A stretch of DNA of 64,000 bases from Bathynomus jamesi (taxonomy: Eukaryota; Arthropoda; Malacostraca; Isopoda; Cirolanidae), in contig JAJOZX010001863.1 in the NCBI GenBank assembly GCA_023014485.1, positions 1-64,000 of the forward strand. Direction: 5' to 3'. Below the pieces are notes generated by a model, which saw only the letters and a program-made list of their open reading frames with translations, made no database searches and had not been told where the DNA came from. A program made the position numbers and the translations under genes. Below, piece after piece: positions 11,800 to 21,189 of the stretch; position 1 is the first letter of the stretch; the number at the start of each line of letters is the position of its first letter.

Positions 11800-12535
11800 T
11801 CTCTCTGTCCTTCTGTAAGGAGAAACAAGGAATTACTAGGCCTAGATAAAAATATATTGAGGAACTGTCTAAGCTACAGTTTGGAAACGTCTAGTTTATT
11901 CCAAATTTCAAATGGTGCTCTTTTGTGACATCACAGGGGGGATTTGACCTTCAGACTGAAGAACCCTAATGGAATAGATTTTAAATTTCTATTTCTCCAT
12001 TTTTGGATGTCAAAAAGCTTTTAGAATACATTAGGCTTAAGCAACAACCCTCACGCGTAAACTGGTTTGTTAGAAATGTGAAAAAATATTATACGAGCGG
12101 GTTGAGAACTGGTAACAAAATTTGTAACCAAAGTGTTATAGGCCTAACTTCCATCATATTAATTTTGATTCTATTTCAACTCCAGATTGTGTTTTATGTT
12201 AAAACAAAAACACGTAATGGAATATTGCCATAAGCAATCATAAATCTGTTGTTTTTTTTTGCACTTAAAAGTGATTTTATGCGTGAACTTCCTAATGACA
12301 AAAGGGATTCACTCCTCTTTTCCTTTGGGCGTTCTTCAATTCACTTCAGTGACTCAATGGAAAAACAGGACATATCCTGTTTGAACAAGAAATCACGCCT
12401 AACACCCTTTTTTTAAGTGATGCAAGAATTTCCATAGCATGAAGTTCGATCTGGAAATCCGTTGTATATAAGCACTGTGCAGGTCTTTCATATAGTATAT
12501 ATTTTGGCAGATATTTCCCTTTACTGATTACTGAT

Positions 12536-12538
<3 letters not shown>
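11800..12538. other. AT-rich spacer
   Basis: No family recognised. Short frames at 12003-12233 (+) and 12346-12540 (-) show no motifs. Confidence 0.45.

Positions 12539-12617
<79 letters not shown>
12539..12617. repeat. (TA)n microsatellite
   Basis: About 39 TA units. The mariner derivative that follows is inserted at its right edge, and the TA tract continues at 13190 beyond that element. Confidence 0.95.
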
Positions 12618-12620
<3 letters not shown>

Positions 12621-13189
12621 GGTGTCCGAGAATTATCTGTACAATTTTGGCTGTTATTAAAAGTCAACCATGAAGTGTAGAAATTCCAGTTTGTCCCATT
12701 TTACAGAGAATCTCATTAAGTTTTTTCTGATACCAAGTTTTGACAAGTTTTTTAGAAATTCCAGTGTGTCCGAACATTATCTGTACAATTTCATCTTTTA
12801 ATAAAATTCTTGATAACACACGTAAAATTCTTAAACAAGATTATTTAGAATCTGTATTTTCAAAAGCTTCTTTTATTAAAGTAACGTTGTTACAAACATT
12901 CGATATGTGCACCATCAGTGATTCGCAAAACATCCAATCGATACTCCAAATGTTGCCATGTACCCTGCAGCATATCCACATCAATTCGCTCAATAGCAGC
13001 TGTGATTCTTGCTTTTAAATCATCAATGTCTGTCACCCGCGTACAAAAAAGAAAAAACTTGTCAAAACATGTTATCAGCAAAAACTTAATGAGTTTCTCT
13101 GTAAAATGGGACAACACTGGAATTTCTACACTTCATGGTTGACTTTTAATAACAGCCAAAAATTGTACAGATAATTCTCGGACACCCGG
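12618..13189 (-). mobile_element. Mariner-like deletion derivative (572 bp) inside a (TA)n tract
   Basis: Terminal inverted repeats begin CAGGGTGTCCGAGAATTATC on the left and C(C)GGGTGTCCGAGAATTATC on the right, and remain complementary for roughly 110 bases. A TA flanks each side (12616-12617 and 13190-13191). The minus strand at 13040-12890 keeps only a transposase C-terminus (DIDDLKARITAAIERID, RLDVLRITDGAHIE), which matches the C-terminus of the DD41D element at 31468-31985. The catalytic core is gone, so the element is non-autonomous. A second, diverged left-end-like sequence sits inside at about 12765. Confidence 0.88.
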
Positions 13190-13212
13190 TATATATATAT
13201 ATATATATATAT

Positions 13213-13930
13213 AAGTTCATGATTAGGATTTTCTAGTAATGATTACAAGGTCGCCGCTCTTATATAAAAAGAATTAATGCCCGAGGGCATCAAGAAATAA
13301 ATATTCATGCAGGGTCACTTTATAGATGAGTTGTGTTACTGCATAAAAGTAAACATATGTAACTAACGGGTTGACTGGCGATTGTTTTAGTTTAACAAAA
13401 CTAATAATATTGGGAGAGATCCCTTCCTGCCCCAATAAAGGAAAAAAAGCTTGCCAAAATTTTATTGGGAAACCCCCCCACTCCTGATTCGGATTTGCGT
13501 CTTAGTTATGTGTATACGTTTCGATACGGATGTAATGAATGTTTCATTCAATTAATGTTTCGTTTATCGCAAATTTTTATTTTCGTCGTTCGCTTTGTGA
13601 ACGTCTCATTTGATGGGGGCTGCAATCCTGAATGGGGACGGAATGTCGGGGTTAAATCAAGGGCAGTAGAGATGACTGGCACGTCTCTTTTAAAACAATT
13701 CATTCCTGTCGACATGCATGAAAACTTTCGGCTCATCTCCGTATGGTTTAAAACATGTCTTTCACATAATCTTAATTATTTCCATGTCATTTCTCTCAAT
13801 TTTCATGTTTGTCGGTTCTAATTTTTGCTTTTTCACTTTATTTTTCAGTTTTTCTTGAAAATATATTTTTCTTCTTCATTTTTGCTTTCGTTTCGAGGTT
13901 TCGAGTCTTTCACTCGCTATCCATCATTCC
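13213..13930. other. Spacer, no recognised gene
   Basis: A 118-codon frame at 13465-13821 has no recognised motif and overlaps an opposite-strand frame. I do not support it as a gene. Confidence 0.4.
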
Positions 13931-13934
13931 CCTT

Positions 13935-14180
13935 CTCACTTTGCCCTCGCTTTTCACCTCTCCCTTTCTCCCTTTGCCCTCGCTTTTCACCTCTCCCTTT
14001 ATCCCTTTGCCCTCGGTTTCCATCTCTCCCTTTCTCCCTTTGCCCTCGGTTTTCATCTCTCCCTTTCCCCATTTGCCCTAGGTTTCCCTCTCTTCCTTTT
14101 TTCCTTTGCCCTCGGTTTCCATCTCTCCCTTTATCCCTTTGCCCTCGGTTTTCATCTCTCCCTTTCCCCATTTGCCCTAG
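13935..14180. repeat. 33-bp minisatellite (about 7-8 units)
   Basis: Units of the form CCTTTGCCCTCG(G/C)TTT..C(A/C)TCTCTCC(CT) recur every 33 bp with small variation. Because 33 is a multiple of three, both strands stay open: Pro/Ser/Phe-rich on plus, GRDENRGQR(D/E)KG repeats on minus. These frames are explained by the repeat and are not evidence for a gene. Confidence 0.85.
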
Positions 14181-14480
14181 GTTTTCCCCTGCCGCCCTAA
14201 CTGCATCGTTTTTAAGCGAAAAACGAACCAAGAGCGGCTTATCTTTTCTTATTTTGGGTAAAAGGGGACTCTTCCATCCCCTTTTTGTTTTGTCTTTTAT
14301 TAAAGAAAAGAAAGGGGAGATGTTTTCTCTTCCCTTCGAAAATTTAATTTAAAATTTGACGTAAATAATAAACTTTTTTTGGGAAACGTTTTAATATCAT
14401 TTTTAGTGTTTTTCTCGTCAATTCTTAGCAGAAACAATCGCTCGGCTAGGTTTAGTTTGGAAATGGGCACAAGTTTCGTG
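14181..14480. other. Spacer, nothing recognised
   Basis: No motif beyond chance open frames continuing out of the minisatellite. Confidence 0.4.
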
Positions 14481-14500
14481 TGTATATAATATATATATAT

Positions 14501-14626
14501 AAGCAAACAACCACAGGGAAAAGGAAAAGTAAACACGAAATCCAAGCGCTTTCGTGATATATTCACATATCACGAAAGCGCTCGGATTTCGTGTTTACTT
14601 TTCCTTTTCCCTGTGGTTGTTTGCTT
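14501..14626. repeat. Hairpin element, family 1 (copy 1, short loop)
   Basis: AAGCAAACAACCACAGGGAA at 14501 is matched by its inverted copy ending near 14626. The arms carry GCGCTTTCGTGATAT. Relative to 57698 and 62142 the loop is shortened, so the CTGAAGA element is lost. AGATCACGTG follows at 14632, then (TA)n at 14664. It is flanked on the left by (TA)n. Confidence 0.85.
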
Positions 14627-14666
14627 ATTAAAAAGATCACGTGTTTTTCTCTGATTTTACTGCATA

Positions 14667-14700
<34 letters not shown>

Positions 14701-14710
14701 TGTATGTACA

Positions 14711-14890
14711 CTAGCAGAGACTCGCAAAACATTGCGGTCAAATTAGTGTCTTTATAGCAATATTACTTTTTAAATAGAGCATTTCTAGTTATTCTCTCAT
14801 CAAAGACTTTAACAGAATCGAAACTTGTCACTCTAGAAAAAGTTACATAAAGCTGTTCATGCGTAAAAACAGGATTAGGAATGTAAATAC
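14711..14890 (-). mobile_element. Helitron 3' end with helicase C-terminus
   Basis: On the minus strand a frame reads PNPVFTHEQLYVTFSRVTS, FDSVKVFDERIT and NALFKK before a stop near 14765. This matches the C-terminal motif region (H..QLYVA.SRV) of Pif1-like helicases from Helitrons. About 30 bases later a hairpin CGCAA-tgtt-TTGCG lies at 14736-14723, and nine bases on the sequence ends CTAG (14714-14711), followed by T on that strand. A short hairpin just upstream of a CTRR end, with insertion between A and T, is the defining Helitron 3' terminus. A 35-base diverged copy of the 14725 region recurs at 14889. Confidence 0.85.
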
Positions 14891-14949
14891 AAAACATCTG
14901 CGCTCAAATTAGTATGTTTATGAAGGTAGCCCGAGAGCGACGCGGCAGA

Positions 14950-15145
14950 ATTATGAAGACGGTAATGGCAATTGTAAGAAAACTTGGAAGACCGATCTAT
15001 TTATTACTTTACTAACAATCCAAGATGGACTGAAATCGCTGAAAGCATTGAAGTTTATCGAAGACCAGGATATAGGTCACATATTGTTGCGAGAGTTTCA
15101 AATGAAAATAAAAGAGCTGCTTCATGATATAATATTACGCGTAGG
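14950..15145 (+). pseudogene. Helitron replication-initiator domain fragment
   Basis: The plus strand encodes, with a few frame changes, MAIVRKLGRP, then NNPRWTEIAESIE, RPGYRSHIVARV and FQMKIKELLHD. This block order (AM.IVRKFGKPD...TCNP.W.EI...D.VARVF..KLK.LL.D) is characteristic of the Helitron-like N-terminal/Rep region. It lies in the opposite orientation to the helicase tail at 14711-14890, so the two pieces come from rearranged or separate copies. Frame breaks occur near 14985 and 15105. Confidence 0.8.
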
Positions 15146-15204
15146 TTAGATTAGGTTAGGTTAGTAATTTTCTTGTTCTTGTACAAAAATGCGCTTGGCT
15201 TTCC

Positions 15205-15428
15205 GAGTATATAACCTCGTTAACCTCAGTGAAGTTCCGTGCGTTGGTCTCTCTTCACGCGAAGGTCAAGCTGGTGGCCCCGCTCTAGGCCTGGCTTGGT
15301 GGAGGAGCGAGTTGCTCTCTTGCGCTCTCCACCGCACTTAGCCAGATACACCCGGCTCATCTGGTACCGTCCTGAGCCAGGCATCTAGTCTTCTTTGAAG
15401 ACTTCAACTTTGACCCCAGTTTCTGAGA
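15205..15428 (-). repeat. LINE (FADD-type) 3' fragment
   Basis: Reverse complement of the LINE C-terminus and 3' tail: the plus strand shows GCGAAGGTCAAGCTGGTGGC, CTCTCCACCGCACTTAGCCA and CTCATCTGGTACCGTCCTGA, closely matching 9955-10130. The fragment keeps the codons for FKRRLDAWLRTVPDEP and GYXXW in the minus direction. It is truncated at about 15428. Confidence 0.85.
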
Positions 15429-15629
15429 AAAACGTGGGACAGACAGAAGCGAGCGAGACAGTACAGAAACTGTATTATTATTATTATTTATTATTATTAT
15501 TTATTTACCTGGTCATAATAAAATAGACACTAAAAATAAGATAAAAAATGATCAATTCTAATTTAAAGTAGTGAAAACCCTCATCTATTATACTATATTT
15601 AGTAGTTGCTAAATCAATCTATTTTCAGG

Positions 15630-16400
15630 TTTGATAATGCCTAGAAGAGCTAATTCTAGAGATGTGTCAGCTTTTGTTAGAGGGAGGATTGTTGAGCAGT
15701 CTGATGCTTGATGGAGTCAACGTCATATATCAAAGAATGTTGATATTCCGCTATCGATAGTCAACCGAGTTATAGTGCAGTTTAATACTAATGGTAAAAC
15801 ACGATTAGACAGCGAATACGACGTCCAAAACCAATCCAGAGAACCCTCAGGGCTTTCAAAAGAAATAACGACGGAAATCCTCGTTAATCAACACTTGAAG
15901 TGACACAAACACATCAAGTGTCGAAAAAACTGTTCAGCGTTACCTCCATAGCATGGGATACAACTGTCGAGGAGCACGAAGGAAGCCCCTGTTAACAACA
16001 AAGAATATTTCACGCGGAAAGAAGTGTCAGAGGAGATGGCAGAACATCCTCAAGACTTTTGGAACAGTGTCATCTGTCCGATGAGCCCAGGTTCTGTCAG
16101 TTTCTGATAGTGGCCGTGTGTGGGTGTGGAGACGTTCAGAAGAATATATTTCATTGCGTCATCTTCAAATGACTTGGAAGAGAATTGGAGAAACTGCCGC
16201 AGAAACCAGCTACAAAAGCAAATTTACTGAGAAACATCCAGAATGAGTGGGAAAAAAAAATTAATCAGGTGGACATTGATAATTTCATGAAAATTATGCC
16301 GAATCGAGTTCTTGCAGTGAAAAAGGTAGCGAAAAGTCTACAAAATACTAATAAATGTTTTGAACAAGGTTTCCTTCATCTTTAAAATAATGTAAATAAG
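15630..16400 (+). pseudogene. Degenerate Tc1-like transposase, internally deleted
   Basis: The plus strand starts MPRRANSRDVSAFVRGRIVE near 15637 and continues with a helix-turn-helix-like block (SKNVDIPLSIVNRVIVQFN). It then carries YLHSMGYNCRGARRKP-type sequence in shifted frames, a relic of the first catalytic Asp region (SDEPR..) near 16078, and GRVWVWRRSEE near 16110. The second catalytic segment and the NPIEHLW motif are absent. The sequence jumps from about 16165 to the C-terminal TSYKSKFTEKHPE/NLLRNIQNEWEK region, ending RVLAVKKVAKS (16385). Several stops and frameshifts make it inactive. No terminal inverted repeats were identified. Confidence 0.8.
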
Positions 16401-16440
16401 TTAATGTCAAAATGTTAGTGTCTCTTCTATTATGAGCAGG

Positions 16441-16445
<5 letters not shown>

Positions 16446-16489
<44 letters not shown>
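16446..16489. repeat. (TA)n microsatellite at left edge of SINE array
   Basis: About 22 TA units ending exactly where the first array unit begins. Confidence 0.95.
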
Positions 16490-16490
<1 letters not shown>

Positions 16491-18395
16491 GTAAAGAACG
16501 ACGCTTGTATAGGAGATATTCCGCGCAAGATGAGAGAGAGAGAACGAAACAAATGAAAAAATGAGGTAACCACCCTGGAATCGAACCCGGAATCTTCCGA
16601 TTGCAGGTCAGATATGATAACCATTACACCACGGGCCTCACTCATTCAAATGCCGTAATTCCTCTACATACGCGCAGAAACCAATGCCCCAAGGGGGCAC
16701 CTCCCGCATGCCGTAACATTATATACACTTAACTGCAAACACGCAGTATAATTAAGTAAAGAACGACGCTTGTATAGGAGATATTCCGCGCAAGATGAGA
16801 GAGAGAGAACGAAACAAATGAAAAAATGAGGTAACCACCCGGGAATCGAACCCGGGATCTTCCGATTGCCGGTCAGATATGATAACCATTACACCACGGG
16901 CCTCACTCATTCAAATGCCGTAATTCCTCTACATACGCGCAGAAACCAATGCCCCAAGGGGGCACCTCCCGCATGCCGTAACATTATATACATTTAACTG
17001 CAAACACGCAGTATAATTAACGTAAAGAACGACGCTTGTATAGGAGATATTCCGCGCAAGATGAGAGAGAGAGAAGAAACAAATGAAAAAATGAGGTAAC
17101 CACCGGGAATCGAACCCGGGATCTTCCGATTGCCGGTCAGATATGATAACCATTACACCACGGGCCTCACTCATTCAAATGCCGTAATTCCTCTACATAC
17201 GCGCAGAAACCAATGCCCCAAGGGGGCACCTCCCGCATGCCGTAACATTATATACATTTAACTACAAACACGCAGTATAATTAACGTAAAGAACGACGCT
17301 TGTATAGGAGATATTCCGCGCAAGATGAGAGAGAGAGAACGAAACAAATGAAAAAATGAGGTAACCACCCGGGAATCGAACCCGGGATCTTCCGATTGCG
17401 GTCAGATATGATAACCATTACACCACGGGCCTCACTCATTCAAATGCCGTAATTCCTCTACATACGCGCAGAAACCAATGCCCCAAGGGGGCACCTCCCG
17501 CATGCCGTAACATTATATACACTTAACTGCAAACACGCAGTATAATTAACGTAAAGAACGACGCTTGTATAGGAGATATTCCGCGCAAGATGAGAGAGAG
17601 AGAACGAAACAAATGAAAAAATGAGGTAACCACCCGGGAATCGAACCCGGGATCTTCCGATTGCCGGTCAGATATGATAACCATTACACCACGGGCCTCA
17701 CTCATTCAAATGCCGTAATTCCTCTACATACGCGCAGAAACCAATGCCCCAAGGGGGCACCTCCCGCATGCCGTAACATTATATACATTTAACTGCAAAC
17801 ACGCAGTATAATTAACGTAAAGAACGACGCTTGTATAGGAGATATTCCGCGCAAGATGAGAGAGAGAGAACGAAACAAATGAAAAAATGAGGTAACCACC
17901 CGGGAATCGAACCCGGGATCTTCCGATTGCCGGTCAGATATGATAACCATTACACCACGGGCCTCACTCATTCAAATGCCGTAATTCCTCTACATACGCG
18001 CAGAAACCAATGCCCCAAGGGGGCACCTCCCGCATGCCGTAACATTATATACATTTAACTGCAAACACGCAGTATAATTAACGTAAAGAACGACGCTTGT
18101 ATAGGAGATATTCCGCGCAAGATGAGAGAGAGAGAACGAAACAAATAAAAAAATGAGGTAACCACCCGGGAATCGAACCCGGGATCTTCCGATTGCCGGT
18201 CAGATATGAAAACCATTACACCACGGGCCTCACTCATTCAAATGCCGTAATTCCTCTACATACGCGCAGAAACCAATGCCCCAAGGGGCACTTCATTTTT
18301 TCATTTGTTTCGTTCTCTCTCTCATCTTGCGCGGAATATCTCCTATACAAGCGTCGTTCTTTACGTTAATTATACTGCGTGTTTGCAGTTAAATG
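16490..18395 (-). repeat. Tandem array of seven 266-bp tRNA-like SINE units closed by an inverted partial unit
   Basis: Units start with CGTAAAGAACGACGCTTGTA at 16490, about 16756 (first base lost), 17021, 17285, 17550, 17816 and 18082, giving periods of 264-266 bp. Each holds, on the minus strand, GGTGTAATGGTTATCA (box A-like) and GGTTCGATTCC (box B) with an Arg/Val-tRNA-like anticodon arm (TCTGA-loop-TCGGA). The two sides of the acceptor stem do not pair, so these are not functional tRNAs. The last unit breaks off near 18293. It is followed by an inverted copy of the unit start (TCTCCTATACAAGCGTCGTT ending near 18395) and then (TA)n. Copies are almost identical, implying recent or homogenised expansion. 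Related single units lie at 50966-51150 and 59447-59745. Confidence 0.92.
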
Positions 18396-18454
18396 TATAT
18401 ATATATATATATATATATAACTTAAAAACTGTACATCATCATCTGCGTTACTCT

Positions 18455-18635
18455 ACGAAAAGCCAGTGTCCGTAACTCAGTGGGTAACACCGTTTCCCGA
18501 TAAAGCAAAGTGAAGATATTGAAGTCGGGGGTTCGAATTCCGAAGATACTATTAATAATAATAATACAGGAGTTAGAGCAATGTGCCGCATTGGTTGGCC
18601 TGAGTGTTTTTCCAGTTTCTGGCCCTCCTCACTCA
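18455..18635 (+). repeat. SINE family C (copy 2)
   Basis: GTGTCCGTAACTCAGTGGGT (box A-like) is followed by ACACCGTTTCCC, GGGGTTCGAATTCC (box B), (AAT)n, and GCATTGGTTGGCCTGAG...CCAGTTTCTGGCCCTCC. A clear tRNA-derived head with a family-specific 3' body. Confidence 0.85.
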
Positions 18636-18830
18636 TTATTAACTCAGTGGGTAATACCGTTTCATGATAAGCGAAGTAAAGACACTGAGGTCGGAGGTTA
18701 ACTCCCTATGGTGGGGGGGGGAATAATAATAATAATATAATAATAATAATAATGGCGTTTAAGCAATGGGCCGCATTAGTTAGCTTGAGCTTGAGCTCTG
18801 TTCCAGTTTCTGGTTCTTATGACTGATTAT
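18636..18830 (+). repeat. SINE family C (copy 3), in tandem with copy 2
   Basis: AACTCAGTGGGTAATACCG begins a second unit directly after the first, with ACACTGAGGTCGGAGG, a G-run, (AAT)n and GCATTAGTTAGCTTGAGC...CCAGTTTCTGG. Box B is mutated. The tandem head-to-tail arrangement is notable. Confidence 0.8.
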
Positions 18831-18938
18831 TATGTAATTCATTGTACTTTTCAGCTTTAAGAGTGAACTCAGTTATAATCTAACTTCATATAAATGCAAA
18901 AAAAAAAAAACTTCACTTTTCTACGTGAAGGTCAAAAT

Positions 18939-19128
18939 ATGATAATAAAAACCCACTCTAATAGACAGAGTTTATTTCCACAACAGTTTCGATGCCCACT
19001 GGCATCCTCTTCGGGTGGATACAGAAAAACGAATCGTTTTTCTATATCCACCCGAAGAGGATGCCAGTGGACATCGAAACTGTTGTGGAAATAAACTCTG
19101 TCTATTAGAGTGGGTTTTTATTATCATA
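18939..19128. repeat. Hairpin element, family 4
   Basis: The inverted repeat begins ATGATAATAAAAACCCACTC at 18939 and closes with its complement at 19128. Arms are about 85 bases and nearly perfect. The core reads CCGAAGA-G-GATGCC-AGT-GG(A)CATC-GAAAC on the right arm. It sits about 70 bases upstream of the Penelope-like fragment at 19200. Confidence 0.88.
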
Positions 19129-19199
19129 ACTTCATATAGTTTGTGAAGATGTTCTTCATTCCTCTTTTCGTAACTTGGAAGTGAAATTCCTGAAAAGTA

Positions 19200-19680
19200 T
19201 AATTGTGACCAATTCCCACCCCATTTTTATTGAGTAAGACCTTTCAAGAGTTCTTATATGACCAGTATATACCCGTATCATTCCCAATAGAAAACGCGGG
19301 TTTCATTTCCTTTCAATGGAAGTTAGGAAAGAACTGCGTGCACGAGGTTTGGGAATCTTTTCCTGAATTTGATTTCCGCTTTATTTTGGATTACTTTTCA
19401 GATAGGTTACAAAGATTCTTTTCTAGAGTTAAGATAGTTTATAAGTTTACTCGCGTCTCTCGCAAAAGGACATATATTGGCAGTACAACGCGCCAATTTA
19501 ACGTACAGAAAAAAAAGTGGTTGCGAGATTAAGTACCAAAACTGGCTTAAAGTTAACCCAAAAACCAATTAACTCAGCCATCCGTGAACATGGATTAAGA
19601 AACAAAAACAATTGCCCTTTCAGTAATTCTTATTTCAAGATTATAAGGAGACTATGTAACATATTATAACGTAAGACTTG
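19200..19680 (+). pseudogene. Penelope-like element C-terminus with GIY-YIG endonuclease remnant
   Basis: The plus strand reads FFSRVKIVYKFTRVSRKRTYIGSTTRQ: an hydrophobic-Y-K-F lead and a Y-I-G-S-T-(T)R core, as in the GIY-YIG endonuclease domain at the C-terminus of Penelope-like retroelements. After one frame change it continues with ARLSTKTGLK, KPINSAIREHG and NCPFSNSYFKII, all placed as in that domain. The upstream reverse transcriptase is absent (5' truncated). A stop follows near 19670. It differs from the GIY-YIG relic near 52025, so at least two Penelope-like families are represented. Confidence 0.8.
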
Positions 19681-19754
19681 GATAACCTCGATAGGCCCGA
19701 GTGGCTTCATGTTTTCTAAATGTAATGTAATAATGTAATTTAACAATAAATAGT

Positions 19755-19900
19755 GAAGAAGTTTAGAAACTGGAAAAACGCTCAGGCCAACTAATGCCGC
19801 TCATTGTTCTAACTCCTGTATTATTATTATTAAATTACGAGTACCATCGAGAGTCGAACCACCGACCTTGAGCAGTGTCTTCACTTGTCAGGGAAACATT
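19755..19900 (-). repeat. SINE family C (copy 4)
   Basis: Minus orientation: the plus strand shows GAAACTGGAAAAACGCTCAG, GCCAACTAATG, (ATT)n, CATCGAGAGTCGAACCACCG and GTGTCTTCACTTG. Head truncated near 19900. Confidence 0.75.
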
Positions 19901-20089
19901 AATTTTTATGCACTTTTGCATAATTTTTTTTTGTTCCATTGACTGTTAATTCATTGTTAAATATTATACGAGGTTTTAATTACTCATAATTTGTACTAAA
20001 TAAAACCATTAACAAAAACAAATGTTACTTTTAATATTGCTATTATTGCTATATTATATATAAAAATGTTAACGGTTGGCTAATTGTTG

Positions 20090-20178
20090 CTCTATATACA
20101 CAGGGTGATCCAAAAAAAAAAAGTGTTCCCAAAAATAATCCTTTACATAATTTTTTTTTTGATCACTCTGTGTATAGA
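20090..20178. repeat. Miniature mariner-type palindrome
   Basis: CTCTATATACACAGGGTGATCC on the left pairs with its inverted copy ending CACTCTGTGTATAGAG. The poly-A/poly-T inner arms enclose only about 30 bases. Probably a minimal MITE with CAGGGTGATC ends. Confidence 0.65.
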
Positions 20179-20354
20179 GTAGGCGAGAGGGTTTTGTTGT
20201 AATTTCACCAATGGGATCAAAGCTACAAAGATACGATTACAATCAGTCAATCAAAGACAGTGTTAGGCACACACACATCCTTGAGCTGAGGATTAGTAGG
20301 TGAAAAATTTAAGGATTAGACCTCATCAGATTTCGGCTTGGCCCCTTTAAATTG

Positions 20355-20358
<4 letters not shown>

Positions 20359-20409
<51 letters not shown>
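20359..20409. repeat. (CT)n microsatellite
   Basis: About 25 CT units. Confidence 0.95.
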
Positions 20410-20410
<1 letters not shown>

Positions 20411-20880
20411 GATGTAATTACAGTAAAATGTAAACCTACACCGCTTTCCATTAATTAATTATGTTTATACAAGCTTATATTAATAAAATATACTGTAGAA
20501 GATCCGAGGTCGTTCATTATTTTTGTACCGTAGTTACGCTGACACAGTAAACCTAAAGGGTAGACCCATAAGACGAATTAATAGAATTACAGTAGGCTTA
20601 GTCATAAATTAATAATAAAAATTAATTCCAAGTATGTAAAATAATTTAATATCTTAAAATGTATACTTATAATTTGTTTATTGTATTTAACATTGGGTAA
20701 ACATTGTATTAGAAACTTGTCGTAACTTGGACCTAATTTTGTTTCAACAATTCTTTGTAAATTACGCGTTCACGTTTTTATTTTAACTATGCAAGAATTA
20801 TACAGTTTACGTAGTTTGTCTCTTTTGTTTTTACGAAATATTTGTTTTCTTTACAACTTCTTAAGATAGAACATGTTCGC
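20410..20880. other. AT-rich spacer
   Basis: No element recognised. Confidence 0.45.
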
Positions 20881-20929
20881 TGGGTGCTACTAGAGAGAGA
20901 GAGAGAGAGAGTTACAAGGAAAAGAAGTA

Positions 20930-21178
20930 CCTCAAAAGGCCTTGCGGCCCATACCGAGGAGGTACCAATGGCAACGGGTGCCAGGGAAAATTTTGTAAAA
21001 GTTTATTTTTCTTTCAACTATCCTAGCAGTAGGAGAAAACTGGATAGAAAAGTAGAAGGCTCTCTCCCCACCCTCCGCTCCCTCCCTGCCAGAGGCAGGT
21101 ACGGAAAAAGGTTGAAGAAAATACCTTGACCCTGGAAAAGTAGCCAAGGAAATTTTACAGGAAAGTGGAGAATAATAA
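20930..21178 (+). repeat. Dispersed repeat, partner at 44925-45065
   Basis: CCTTGACCCTGGAAAAGTAG, GGAAATTTTACAGGAAAG and the CTCTCCCCACCC..CCAGAGGCAGG stretch recur in reverse complement at 44925-45065. Nothing identifies the family. It directly precedes a LINE remnant and might be that LINE's 3' region. Confidence 0.65.
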
Positions 21179-21189
21179 ATAGCTCTATA

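Noticed and set aside
13825..14352. 175-codon Pro/Ser-rich frame
   Set aside because: Generated by the 33-bp minisatellite; the opposite strand is open as well.
16490..18395. Seven candidate tRNA genes or a CRISPR-like array
   Set aside because: The acceptor-stem halves do not pair and the units are 266 bp SINE copies without short conserved repeats separated by unique spacers.
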